Assembly (NCBI GenBank): GCA_910587645.1 | Contig: CAJUNA010000045.1 | Location: forward strand, 1-16,977 | DNA from: an uncultured Oscillospiraceae bacterium | GTDB lineage: Bacteria; Bacillota; Clostridia; Oscillospirales; Oscillospiraceae | Length of the DNA: 16,977 nucleotides | Direction: 5' to 3' | In this document: positions 5,401-12,991 of the stretch, in pieces | How positions within the stretch are numbered: position 1 is the stretch's first letter | How the letters are laid out: the number at the start of each line of letters is the position of its first letter | Notes under the pieces: model-generated | Seen by the model: the letters and a program-made list of their open reading frames with translations, nothing else | What the model was told of the DNA's origin: nothing | Database searches by the model: none | Program-made: the position numbers and the translations under genes

Positions 5401-7557
5401 ATGGAGACAATTATTCAAATTTTAGCCAGAGAATTGGAACAGGCCGAACAACATATTGAAAATGTGGTCCATCTGCTGGATGAAGGAAATACCATCCCCT
5501 TTATCGCCCGGTATAGAAAAGAAATGCACGGCTCTATGGACGATACCGCCCTGCGGACGCTGGAGGAGAGGCTCCAATATTTGAGGAACCTGGAAAAGCG
5601 GCGGGAAGAAGTGAAATCCGCCATCGAGGGGCAGGGGAAGCTTACCGGAGAGCTGGCTTCCGCCATCGACAAGGCCGTGGCGCTGGCGGAGGTGGAGGAC
5701 CTTTACCGCCCCTACAAGCAAAAACGCCGCACACGGGCTACCGCCGCGAGGGAAAAAGGGCTGGAACCCCTGGCCGCGTTGCTCTACGCGCAGAAAATGG
5801 ACTGCCCTGAGCCATTGGAGGCTGCCGCCGCTTTCGTGGATCCGGATAAAGGCGTGGAGACGGCGGAGGATGCCTTGCAGGGGGCCAGCGACATTATTGC
5901 CGAGGATATCTCCGACGATGCCAACGTGCGGAAAATGCTGCGGGAGTTTATGCTGCGCCACAGTGAGCTGGCGGCCTGTGCCGCCGGGGAGGAGGACAGC
6001 GTATACCGCTTGTACTATGACTTCCGGCAGGGGGTGGGAAAAGTACAGGGACATCAGATCCTTGCCATCAACCGCGGAGAGCGGGAGGGGTTTTTAAAGG
6101 CTGGCGTGGAAACCTGCCGGGAGGAAGCCTTGATCCGGCTGCGGCGGGCTGTGGTGCGGCCTGGTTCCAGAGCGATGGAATTGATGAAAGCGGCCGCGGA
6201 GGACGCGTATGACCGGCTGCTGTACCCCTCTATGGAGCGGGAAATCCGAAACTGGCTTACCGAAACGGCAAGCGAGGGGGCCATCCATAACTTTGCCCTG
6301 AACCTGCGGCCCCTGCTGATGCAGCCGCCGGTGAAGGGACATGTCACTATGGGGCTGGATCCTGGATACCGGATGGGGTGTAAAGTAGCTGTGGTTGACG
6401 GCACGGGGAAGGTGCTGGATACCACCGTGGTCTATCCGACCCACGGGGAGAGGAAAAAGGCGGAGTGTATCGCGGCGCTGTCGGGATTGATCCGGCGGCA
6501 TGGGGTGACCCACATCGCTATTGGCAACGGTACCGCTTCCCGGGAAACTGAGCAGATGACCGTGGAGCTGCTGCGGCAGGTGGGCGGCGGCGTCAGCTAT
6601 ATGATCGTCAATGAGGCCGGGGCATCGGTCTATTCCGCGTCTAAGCTGGCGGCGGAGGAGTTCCCGGCGTATGATGTGAATTTGCGCTCGGCGGTATCTA
6701 TCGCGCGGCGGCTTCAGGATCCCTTGGCGGAGTTGGTGAAAATCGACCCGAAGGCTATCGGCGTGGGGCAGTACCAGCATGATATGCCGCCAAAACGGCT
6801 GGACGAAGCCTTGGGCGGCGTGGTGGAGGACTGCGTCAACTCCGTGGGGGTGGATGTGAATACAGCTTCGCCCTCCTTGCTGCAAAGAGTGGCGGGGCTG
6901 AATGCTGCCACAGCGAAAAATGTGGTGAAATACCGGGAGGAAAATGGGGCGTTTACCTCCCGGAAGCAGATCTTGAAGGTGCCGAAGCTGGGGCCAAAGG
7001 CCTTTGAACAGTGCGCGGGTTTTTTGCGGGTGCCAGAGAGTAAGACGGCCCTGGATAACACGGCCGTCCATCCGGAGAGCTATCAGGCGGCGGAGCGGCT
7101 TCTGGCCCTCACCGGGCATACGATGGCGGATGTGTCCGCCGGGAAGCTGGGGGGATTGGACGGGCAGATCCAGGCAGCGGGGCCGGAAAAATTAGCGGAA
7201 CAATGCGGTGTGGGCGTACCAACCCTGCTGGATGTGGCCAAGGAACTGCAAAAACCAGGGCGGGATCCCCGGGATGAATTGCCCCCGCCCCTGCTGCGGA
7301 CGGATATTATGGAGATCAAAGACCTTAAGCCTGGGATGACGCTGACCGGGACGGTGCGGAATGTGATTGATTTCGGCGTGTTTGTGGATATCGGCGTCCA
7401 TCAGGATGGGTTGGTGCATATCTCACAAATCTCTAATGGAAGGTTTTTAAAGCATCCCTCGGAAGCTGTCTCTGTGGGGGATGTGGTTAAAGTGGCCGTG
7501 CTGGAGGTGGACGAGAAGAAAAAAAGGATCTCGCTGTCCATGAAGCAGGCCAATTAA
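5401..7557 (+). CDS. tex: Tex family RNA-binding transcription accessory protein
   Basis: The 718-residue product has the complete Tex layout: an N-terminal helical domain with the hallmark LLDEGNTIPFIARYRKE (residues 25-41), a YqgF/RNase H-like domain beginning at GLDPGYR (about residue 318), tandem helix-hairpin-helix motifs (LNAATAKNVVKYREENGAF and KVPKLGPKAFEQCAGF, about 500-550), and a C-terminal S1 RNA-binding domain (GMTLTGTVRNVIDFGVFVDIG, about 644-716). Family members bind nucleic acid and affect transcription and gene expression; the exact role is not settled. Start at 5401 agrees with family N-termini, but the nearest GGAG is about 16 nt away, a weak spacing. The lipoprotein ribosome site overlaps its stop codon, suggesting one operon. 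Confidence 0.95.
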   Translation: METIIQILARELEQAEQHIENVVHLLDEGNTIPFIARYRKEMHGSMDDTALRTLEERLQYLRNLEKRREEVKSAIEGQGKLTGELASAIDKAVALAEVEDLYRPYKQKRRTRATAAREKGLEPLAALLYAQKMDCPEPLEAAAAFVDPDKGVETAEDALQGASDIIAEDISDDANVRKMLREFMLRHSELAACAAGEEDSVYRLYYDFRQGVGKVQGHQILAINRGEREGFLKAGVETCREEALIRLRRAVVRPGSRAMELMKAAAEDAYDRLLYPSMEREIRNWLTETASEGAIHNFALNLRPLLMQPPVKGHVTMGLDPGYRMGCKVAVVDGTGKVLDTTVVYPTHGERKKAECIAALSGLIRRHGVTHIAIGNGTASRETEQMTVELLRQVGGGVSYMIVNEAGASVYSASKLAAEEFPAYDVNLRSAVSIARRLQDPLAELVKIDPKAIGVGQYQHDMPPKRLDEALGGVVEDCVNSVGVDVNTASPSLLQRVAGLNAATAKNVVKYREENGAFTSRKQILKVPKLGPKAFEQCAGFLRVPESKTALDNTAVHPESYQAAERLLALTGHTMADVSAGKLGGLDGQIQAAGPEKLAEQCGVGVPTLLDVAKELQKPGRDPRDELPPPLLRTDIMEIKDLKPGMTLTGTVRNVIDFGVFVDIGVHQDGLVHISQISNGRFLKHPSEAVSVGDVVKVAVLEVDEKKKRISLSMKQAN

Positions 7558-7570
7558 GGAGGCGCGTAGA

Positions 7571-7941
7571 ATGAGGAAAGGGATCCGGAGGTTTTTATGC
7601 GCGGCGATGGTTCTGCTGCTCTGCGCGGCTTGCGGGGATGGAAAGCCGGAGAGTAATCATACAACGGATTATTCCGGGACGTATACCGATAAGCAGGGGA
7701 CGGACGAGGTTTACAGCATGCTGGAGCTACGGAGCAATGGAGACGGCGGGTACTCTACCGGCTGGCGTCCCTGGAGGGGGCGGCGGATGGCGGGCTGCAC
7801 TTTGTGAGCGATGTGTCCTCCCAGCCAGCCGTGGAGGGGGATATTTCCATCAATGGCGGTGAAGCGGAGCTTACGGTCACAAAATCGGATTTTCCAGGCA
7901 TGGATGTGGGGATGGTTTACCGGTTCCCTGATGGGGAGTAA
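7571..7941 (+). pseudogene. Small lipoprotein with a frameshift
   Basis: The first frame starts at ATG 7571 with AAGGAGG overlapping the tex stop. It gives a basic n-region, a hydrophobic core and the lipobox-like LCAAC with Cys21, then a polar mature region (DYSGTYTDKQGTDEVYSMLEL). It ends early at TGA 7805-7807 with an atypical W/R-rich tail. In another frame, from TAC 7756 to TAA 7939-7941, the sequence YRLASLEGAADGGLHFVSDV and onward to MVYRFPDGE looks like the true C-terminal half. One missing base near 7754-7755 would join the two into about 123 residues. It is either a real frameshift mutation or a sequencing error. The protein is not recognised beyond being a small lipoprotein. Confidence 0.75.
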
Positions 7942-7971
7942 GATAGATGCTTGAGGAAGGAGATGTGTTGT

Positions 7972-8469
7972 ATGGAAAACAAAGAGTGGGTTATGCCGAC
8001 CCATATCATTGCTGGAGCAGGCATTGTAATAAACGAGAACAATGAAGTCCTTATGGTAAAAACGCATAATGCAGGTTGGGTATTCCCTGGAGGGCAAGTT
8101 GAAGTTGGGGAAAATGTGATTGACGCTGTAAAAAGAGAAATTATGGAAGAGACGGGGGTTGATATTGAGGTTGGAGAAGTGTTTTGTATATCTTCCAATA
8201 CAGGAAAGCATCCCGGCTATAATGGGGTAAAAGAAGTTCCGACTAAAATTATGCTTGACTTTATATGTAAGGCAAGAGGTGGAATGCCCAGGCCTTCTGA
8301 TGAGAATTCAGAATCCGCATATATCCCGAAATATGAAGCATTGAAATTGATTCAAGCGCCAGCCATCATTGAAAGGTATCAAGCGTATTTGGAGTATGCT
8401 GGCCGGCCAATTTACATGGAGTATGTTACGAGGCCGTCCTTCAAGTTAAAATTGAAAAGACAGATTTGA
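7972..8469 (+). CDS. Nudix hydrolase
   Basis: The 165-residue protein carries a perfect Nudix box: Gly, five residues, Glu, seven residues, then REIMEETGV (in GGQVEVGENVIDAVKREIME, about residues 40-64). This motif binds the metal for hydrolysis of nucleoside diphosphate-linked substrates. The substrate could be a damaged nucleotide, a nucleotide sugar or another compound and is not readable here. ATG 7972 is chosen because AAGGAG sits 9 nt upstream; ATG 7963 directly abuts that site. Codon use is clearly AT-richer than in neighbours (many GTA, ATA, AGA, AAA, GAA, GTT), which suggests acquisition by transfer. It follows the lipoprotein remnant by 30 bp. Confidence 0.93.
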   Translation: MENKEWVMPTHIIAGAGIVINENNEVLMVKTHNAGWVFPGGQVEVGENVIDAVKREIMEETGVDIEVGEVFCISSNTGKHPGYNGVKEVPTKIMLDFICKARGGMPRPSDENSESAYIPKYEALKLIQAPAIIERYQAYLEYAGRPIYMEYVTRPSFKLKLKRQI

Positions 8470-8557
8470 ATCCTAGTTTATGGCGGGGGTGTGTGCAAGT
8501 GCGCCTGTTTCTGCCCGGCAGCGCGGCAATGAATTTATTTGAAGAGTAGCGTGAAGA

Positions 8558-8591
8558 ACCCCGGGGGCGGTCTGCTCCCCCGGGGTCCTTT
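8558..8591. terminator. GC-rich terminator between the Nudix gene and htpG
   Basis: A perfect 10-bp stem ACCCCGGGGG (8558-8567) / CCCCCGGGGT (8577-8586) with a 9-nt loop is followed rightward by CCTTTATTTT. Read leftward it is followed by TCTTCACGC, a weaker tail. It can end the rightward tex-Nudix transcript and may also help end htpG, whose stop codon lies 13 bp away. The 88 bp between the Nudix stop and this hairpin show nothing recognisable. Confidence 0.7.
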
Positions 8592-8598
8592 ATTTTGA

Positions 8599-10479
8599 TC
8601 AGTTCCACAGGCTGCACAGCAGGTCGGTGTAGCCGGAGGGGTCGTCGATGGGGAGACCCGCGATCAGCTTCGCTTGGTTCATGAGAACCTGGGCGTACTT
8701 TTTGGCCTTCTCGGGGTCGCTGGTACGGGCCGCTTCCAGGGTGGCGTAGGCGGGATGGTCTACGTTTATCTCCAGGATGCGCTTCGCTTTCATGCCCATG
8801 TCGGGCTGGACGGCGTTGAAATACCGCTCCATCTCAAAGCTCATGCCCTCGCCGGAGGTCAGGCAGACGGGATGGGTTTTCAGCTTGCGGGAAATACGGA
8901 CTTCGTCAATGCCCTCGCCCAGGGCTTCTTTGATGAAGTCCAGGGAGTCCTTATAGTCATCCGCTTGCTTCTCCTCGGGCATGCCGTCTAAATCCAGGTC
9001 GCCGTCAATAGCGGAACGGAAAGCTTTTTCCTTGTACTCCCGCAAAATCTCCGCCAGCATTTGATCCATCTGGTCGGTGAGATACAAAATCTCAATATTC
9101 CGGTCGCGGAGCAGTTCCGTCTGCGGCAGGTTGTCCATGACGGAGGCATTTTCGCCGGTGGCGTAGTAAATATACTTCTGGCTCTCAGGCATGCGGCCTA
9201 CGTATTCCGCTAAGGTTACCAGTTTCTTTTCCGTGGAGGAGTAGAATAGGAGGAGATCCTGGAGCAGCTCCTTCTTGGCGCCGTAGTTGTTGAGACAGCC
9301 GATTTTAAGCTGGCGGCCAAAGTTTTTGAAGAATTTTTCGTAGCCCTCGCGGTCATCCTTCAGCATCCGCTCCAGTTCGCCCTTGACCTTCTTCTCAATG
9401 TTGTTGGCAATCAGGCGGAGCTGGCGGTCGTGCTGGAGCAGCTCACGGGAGATGTTCAGGCTCAGGTCCGGGGAGTCTACCACGCCCTTGACGAATCCGA
9501 AATGGTCGCCGATCAGATCCTGGCACTTGTCCATAATCATGACGCCGGCGGAATAAAGCTGCAAACCCCGCTCATAGTCGGCGCTGTAGTAGTCGTACGG
9601 GGGGCGGGAGGGGATATACAGCAGGGCCTTGTAGGATACCTGGCCCTCGGCGGAGACGGTGATGACGGACTGGGGAGCGGTGAAGTCGTTGAACTTCTCC
9701 TGGTAGAATTTGTCGTATTCTTCGCGGGTCACGTCCGCTTTTTTCCGCTGCCAGAGGGGAACCATGCTGTTGAGGGTCTCCTCCTCCTTGTAGCTCTCCC
9801 ACTCGGGCTTGTCCTCGGGGGAGTCTTCCTTCTTCCGGGATTTGGTGACCTCCATGCGGATGGGCCAGCGGATGTAGTCGGAATACTTCTTGACCAGGTC
9901 GCGGAGGGTGTACTCTTGCAGGTAGTCGGAATACTTCTCCTCCTCGCTGTCTTCCTTGATGTGCATGATGATGTCCGTGCCAGTGAATGCCTTTGAGCAG
10001 GGGGTAATGGTGTAGCCATCGGCGCCATCGCTCTCCCAGCAGTAGGCTTGCGCTTCGCCATGTTTTTTGGTCACCACGGAGATGTGATCCGCCACCATGA
10101 AAGCGGAGTAGAAGCCTACGCCGAACTGGCCGATGATGTCGATGTCCTCGTTGTCCTTGCCGGCCTCCTGGCGGAACTGGTAGGTGCCGCTGGAAGCGAT
10201 GACGCCCAGGTTGTTCTCCAGCTCCTCCTCGCTCATGCCGATGCCGTTGTCGCTGACCGTCAGGGTGCGGGCTTCCGGGTCGGCGTGGAGGGTGATGCGG
10301 AAGTCTTCCCGCTTCAGTCCCACATTTTCATCGGTCAGGGAGCGGTAGCACAGCTTGTCGATAGCATCGCTGGCGTTGGAGATAATCTCCCGGAGGAAGA
10401 TCTCCTTGTGGGTGTAAATCGAGTTGATCATCAGGTCTAACAGGCGCTTGGATTCCGCTTTGAATTCTTTCTTTGCCAT
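8599..10479 (-). CDS. htpG: Molecular chaperone HtpG (Hsp90)
   Basis: ATP-dependent cytosolic chaperone; 626 residues, the normal bacterial Hsp90 length. The N-terminal GHKL ATPase shows Glu31 and Asn35 in LREIISNASDA, Asp77 in DNGIGM, and the glycine loop GQFGVGF (117-123). The middle domain has Arg345 in NISRELLQ, the usual gamma-phosphate-contacting arginine. The C-terminal dimerisation region is present, without a eukaryotic MEEVD tail. GGGAGG precedes the ATG by 12 nt, a slightly long spacing. A perfect CIRCE operator lies about 110-135 bp upstream, pointing to HrcA control. The gene follows cca and nfo in the same direction, so read-through from them is also possible. Confidence 0.98.
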   Translation of the reverse strand: MAKKEFKAESKRLLDLMINSIYTHKEIFLREIISNASDAIDKLCYRSLTDENVGLKREDFRITLHADPEARTLTVSDNGIGMSEEELENNLGVIASSGTYQFRQEAGKDNEDIDIIGQFGVGFYSAFMVADHISVVTKKHGEAQAYCWESDGADGYTITPCSKAFTGTDIIMHIKEDSEEEKYSDYLQEYTLRDLVKKYSDYIRWPIRMEVTKSRKKEDSPEDKPEWESYKEEETLNSMVPLWQRKKADVTREEYDKFYQEKFNDFTAPQSVITVSAEGQVSYKALLYIPSRPPYDYYSADYERGLQLYSAGVMIMDKCQDLIGDHFGFVKGVVDSPDLSLNISRELLQHDRQLRLIANNIEKKVKGELERMLKDDREGYEKFFKNFGRQLKIGCLNNYGAKKELLQDLLLFYSSTEKKLVTLAEYVGRMPESQKYIYYATGENASVMDNLPQTELLRDRNIEILYLTDQMDQMLAEILREYKEKAFRSAIDGDLDLDGMPEEKQADDYKDSLDFIKEALGEGIDEVRISRKLKTHPVCLTSGEGMSFEMERYFNAVQPDMGMKAKRILEINVDHPAYATLEAARTSDPEKAKKYAQVLMNQAKLIAGLPIDDPSGYTDLLCSLWN

Positions 10480-10505
10480 GGTTTTTCTGTTCCTCCCGTT
10501 TAAGC

Positions 10506-10534
10506 GGGGCCGCGTTTGGCGGCCCCTTGTTTTT
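10506..10534. terminator. Hairpin in the htpG leader (terminator-like on the plus strand)
   Basis: GGGGCCGC (10506-10513) pairs perfectly with GCGGCCCC (10519-10526) across GTTTG. On the plus strand it is followed by TTGTTTTTT, the form of an intrinsic terminator, yet no rightward gene lies upstream. In the leftward htpG mRNA the same hairpin sits just before the ribosome site and lacks a U-tract, so there it would be a leader structure. It may block antisense transcription into the CIRCE region or stabilise the htpG mRNA. Confidence 0.6.
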
Positions 10535-10587
10535 TCACGCTTATCATGAAGGGTAATTGTGAACAGAGTATGGCTAATTTGTAAATA

Positions 10588-10614
10588 TTAGCACTCGAGT
10601 TGAAAGAGTGCTAA
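10588..10614 (-). promoter_or_regulatory. CIRCE operator (HrcA binding site)
   Basis: TTAGCACTC (10588-10596), nine bases, then GAGTGCTAA (10606-10614) is an exact match to the CIRCE consensus. HrcA binds this element and represses heat-shock genes in many bacteria. Its position upstream of leftward htpG makes htpG the expected target. The right arm overlaps the TAG stop codon of nfo (10611-10613). A possible -35/-10 pair on the minus strand (TTAGCA, 18 bp, TAATAT) lies within and just after the operator, but this promoter call is weak. Confidence 0.95.
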
Positions 10615-11450
10615 CAATCCGGGCCAAGATAGGCGCGGAGCATAGCGATTTCTTCCCCATGGCCTTTGTCATCGGTGGGGGTTTCCAGCAGGAAGGGCAA
10701 ACCTTTCAGCGCCGGGTGAGTGATGACGCGGAGGATGGTCTCCGTGCCGAGGGTTCCTTCGCCAATCAGGGCGTGGCGGTCCTTGTGGGAGCCGGGGGGG
10801 TTCATGCTGTCGTTGATGTGTACCGCTTTCAGGCGGGAAAGGCCGATGACACGGTCAAATTCCGTTAAGACGCTGTCCAGGCCGTTTACCAAGTCGTAGC
10901 CGCCATCGTTGACGTGGCAGGTGTCCAGGCATACGCCCAGACGGTCCCCGCAGGCGGAGAAGTCTATGATTTGGCGCAGCTCTTCGAACCTGCCGCCGAT
11001 TTCGCTGCCCTTGCCCGCCATGGTCTCCAGGAGGACCGTGGTTTGCAGGCCGGGGGTGACGGTTTCATCCAGCATGGACGCGATTTGGCGGCAGCCGGTT
11101 TCCAAGCCCTGGCCTACGTGGCTGCCGGGGTGGAAGTTGTAGTAGTTTCCGGGCAGGTGCTCCAGAAGGGCCAAGTCCTCCGCCATCATCCGTGCCGCCA
11201 GTTCCCGGATCCCCTCGTCCTTGGAGCAGGGGTTCATGATGTAGGGGGCGTGTGCCACGAAGGGGCCGAAGGCCTGCTCCGCCAGCAGGGTGCGGAGCTT
11301 TGACAAATCGGCGGGGTCGATGGCTTTCGCCTTCGCCCCCCGGGGGTTGCGGACGAAGCATTGGAACGTATTGGCCCCGATGGACAGGGCCGCTTGACCC
11401 ATTTTGTAGAAGCCCTTCGATGAGGACAGGTGTGCGCCGAGATAGATCAT
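10611..11450 (-). CDS. nfo: Endonuclease IV (AP endonuclease)
   Basis: Cuts the DNA backbone 5' to abasic sites in base-excision repair. The 279-residue TIM-barrel protein has all nine trinuclear zinc ligands in the expected order: His67 (AHAPY), His107 (FHPGSH), Glu142 (LLETMAG), Asp176 and His179 (CLDTCH), His211 (HINDS), Asp224 and His226 (HKDRH), and Glu256 (LLETP). Its ATG overlaps the cca stop as ATGA, with AAAGGAG 8 nt upstream inside cca, so the two genes are translationally coupled. Its stop codon lies inside the CIRCE operator of htpG. Confidence 0.97.
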   Translation of the reverse strand: MIYLGAHLSSSKGFYKMGQAALSIGANTFQCFVRNPRGAKAKAIDPADLSKLRTLLAEQAFGPFVAHAPYIMNPCSKDEGIRELAARMMAEDLALLEHLPGNYYNFHPGSHVGQGLETGCRQIASMLDETVTPGLQTTVLLETMAGKGSEIGGRFEELRQIIDFSACGDRLGVCLDTCHVNDGGYDLVNGLDSVLTEFDRVIGLSRLKAVHINDSMNPPGSHKDRHALIGEGTLGTETILRVITHPALKGLPFLLETPTDDKGHGEEIAMLRAYLGPDC

Positions 11451-12775
11451 AGCAGTTTCTCCTTTACATATTCCAAAAGAATGCCGCGGTCATTGGGGAG
11501 CTTTTCCTCCATGACTTGCTCCAAAAGCTCGTTCAACGCGCCGCCTACGGCGGGGCCGCGCAGGCCCAGGGCGGTCAGGTCGCCGCCTTTTACCGCCAAC
11601 TGGCGCAGGGTGAAACACGCGCCGCTTTCCAGGGTCAGATCCAAAAGGCTGGCCCATTGGGTGAGAAGTGTCTGGCGGTCACGGTAGGCCTCCGCCTGGG
11701 CCAGGTTGTCCGCGCGTTTGACCTCCAACAGCAGGCGGAGGGTTTCCTCACCGTAGCGGGACAGGTTCCGGCGAACCGCTTTCTCGTTGAGGGGCAGAGG
11801 GGCATCGTGGCGCTCTACTAAGGTGAGGATGGTTTCGCGGCTGCGGCGGTCTGCCCGGAGACGGTCTAATATCCCCTCCGCCAGCGTTACGCTGCGCCGC
11901 CAGTGGCCGTAAAAATGGCCGCGGCCTTCGGCGTCCAGGGTGAAGGCCTCCGGTTTGCCCAGGTCGTGGAGCAGCATCGTCAGGCGGAGGATGGGGGTGG
12001 GCTTTACCGCCGCTACGGCATGGGCGGTGTGGCTCCAGACGTCGTAGCAGTGGTAGACGCTGTGCTGGTCAAAACCGGTGCAGGGGAGGATTTCCGGGAG
12101 GATCACCCCTAGAACGTCCGGGTATTCCAGCAAAATATGCAGGACGTGGGGGCCGCAGAGAATGCCCGTCAACTCCACAAGGATCCGCTCCGGCGCGATA
12201 TCCCGAAGCAGCGGGGCGCAGCGGCGGAGGGCGGCGGCGGTGCTTGGCTCTATCGCAAACCCCAGGCGGGAGGCGAACCGCAGGCCCCGGAGGATGCGGA
12301 GGGCGTCTTCCTGGAACCGCCGCTCCGGTTCGCCTACGGCCCGGAGCACACGGGCGGACAGATCCTCGCGGCCGTGGAAGGGGTCGGCGCATTCGCCGCG
12401 AAGGTTGATGGCGATGGCGTTGACGGTGAAGTCGCGGCGGGCGAGGTCCTCGCGGAGGGAACGGGTGAAGGACACCGTCTCCGGGCGGCGGTGGTCCAGG
12501 TAAACGCCATCGCGGCGGAAGGTGGTCACCTCCACGCCTTTGCCGCCGCCAACGGTGACGGTGCCGTGTTTCAGGCCCGTGGGCAGGGCGTGGGGGGAGA
12601 ACAGAGACAAAACCTCCCCCGGCTCCGCGCTGGAGGCAACGTCCCAGTCCCCAGGCTCCAGGCCCAGCAGGGCATCGCGCACCGCGCCGCCTACGCACCA
12701 CGCTTCATGGCCCGCGCCCTCCAGGCGGTGCAGGATTTCTTTTACATGTTCCGGCAGTTGGATCACCAGCGTCAC
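11447..12775 (-). CDS. cca: CCA tRNA nucleotidyltransferase
   Basis: Adds or repairs the 3' CCA end of tRNAs. The 442-residue class II enzyme shows the nucleotidyltransferase motif GGAVRD with catalytic Asp43 and Asp45 in GDWDVA, the flexible-loop motif RRDFTVNAIA (113-122), DPFHG (131-135), the base-recognising EDALRILRGLRFASRLGF region (about 156-173), and an HD domain with His270-Asp271 (LLHDLGK). The GTG at 12775 places the N-terminus where the family begins, but no Shine-Dalgarno precedes it; instead a small hairpin (12787-12805) occupies that place. The leader has two hairpins and a promoter near 12922-12950. The gene is the first of cca-nfo(-htpG). Confidence 0.95.
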   Translation of the reverse strand: MTLVIQLPEHVKEILHRLEGAGHEAWCVGGAVRDALLGLEPGDWDVASSAEPGEVLSLFSPHALPTGLKHGTVTVGGGKGVEVTTFRRDGVYLDHRRPETVSFTRSLREDLARRDFTVNAIAINLRGECADPFHGREDLSARVLRAVGEPERRFQEDALRILRGLRFASRLGFAIEPSTAAALRRCAPLLRDIAPERILVELTGILCGPHVLHILLEYPDVLGVILPEILPCTGFDQHSVYHCYDVWSHTAHAVAAVKPTPILRLTMLLHDLGKPEAFTLDAEGRGHFYGHWRRSVTLAEGILDRLRADRRSRETILTLVERHDAPLPLNEKAVRRNLSRYGEETLRLLLEVKRADNLAQAEAYRDRQTLLTQWASLLDLTLESGACFTLRQLAVKGGDLTALGLRGPAVGGALNELLEQVMEEKLPNDRGILLEYVKEKLL

Positions 12776-12786
12776 CCCATTTTTTG

Positions 12787-12805
12787 CGGGAATTTTTCAT
12801 TCCCG
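12787..12805 (-). other. Hairpin directly upstream of the cca GTG
   Basis: CGGGAAT (12787-12793) and ATTCCCG (12799-12805) form a 7-bp stem with a 5-nt loop in the leftward cca leader. The stem begins 11 nt before the GTG, where a ribosome site is expected but absent. Confidence 0.45.
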
Positions 12806-12866
12806 GTTATTTTTCGCTGAAAATAGGCATAGTATCAATGGCGGGAATATCCATTTCGCCGCCGGT

Positions 12867-12888
12867 GGGAAAACAGAACCGTTTTCCC
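12867..12888 (-). other. Second hairpin in the cca leader
   Basis: GGGAAAAC (12867-12874) pairs with GTTTTCCC (12881-12888) across six bases. No T-run follows on the cca strand, so it is not a simple terminator. It lies in the leftward leader, between the promoter region and the first hairpin. Confidence 0.4.
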
Positions 12889-12900
12889 GTGAAAAAAGTG

Positions 12901-12929
12901 TTGCGCAGGATACTATCTTATAGTATAAT
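12901..12929 (+). promoter_or_regulatory. murC promoter
   Basis: TTGCGC (12901-12906), a 17-bp spacer and TATAAT (12924-12929) form a good sigma-A promoter pointing toward murC, about 55 bp before its ATG. A 7-bp inverted repeat ATACTAT / ATAGTAT (12910-12916 and 12920-12926) overlaps the spacer and -10 box and could be an operator. Confidence 0.7.
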
Positions 12930-12950
12930 ACATTTTTGCAAAAAAGGCAA
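12922..12950 (-). promoter_or_regulatory. cca promoter overlapping the murC -10
   Basis: On the minus strand, TTGCCT (12950-12945), 17 bp, then TATACT (12927-12922) forms a promoter pointing toward cca. Its -10 occupies the same bases as the murC -10, so the two polymerases could not both bind at once. Transcription would start near 12915 and give a leader of about 140 nt. Confidence 0.6.
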
Positions 12951-12991
12951 ATACCGGCAATCTTCTGCCGTTCGGGAAGGAAGCAGATTCC

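Noticed and set aside
7740..7760. Programmed ribosomal frameshift in the lipoprotein gene
   Set aside because: No slippery heptamer and no obvious stimulatory structure at the junction; a one-base deletion is simpler.
10048..10440. Open frames on the plus strand opposite htpG, and similar ones opposite nfo, cca, tex and murC
   Set aside because: They are shadows caused by high GC in third codon positions of clear real genes, and show no recognisable domains.
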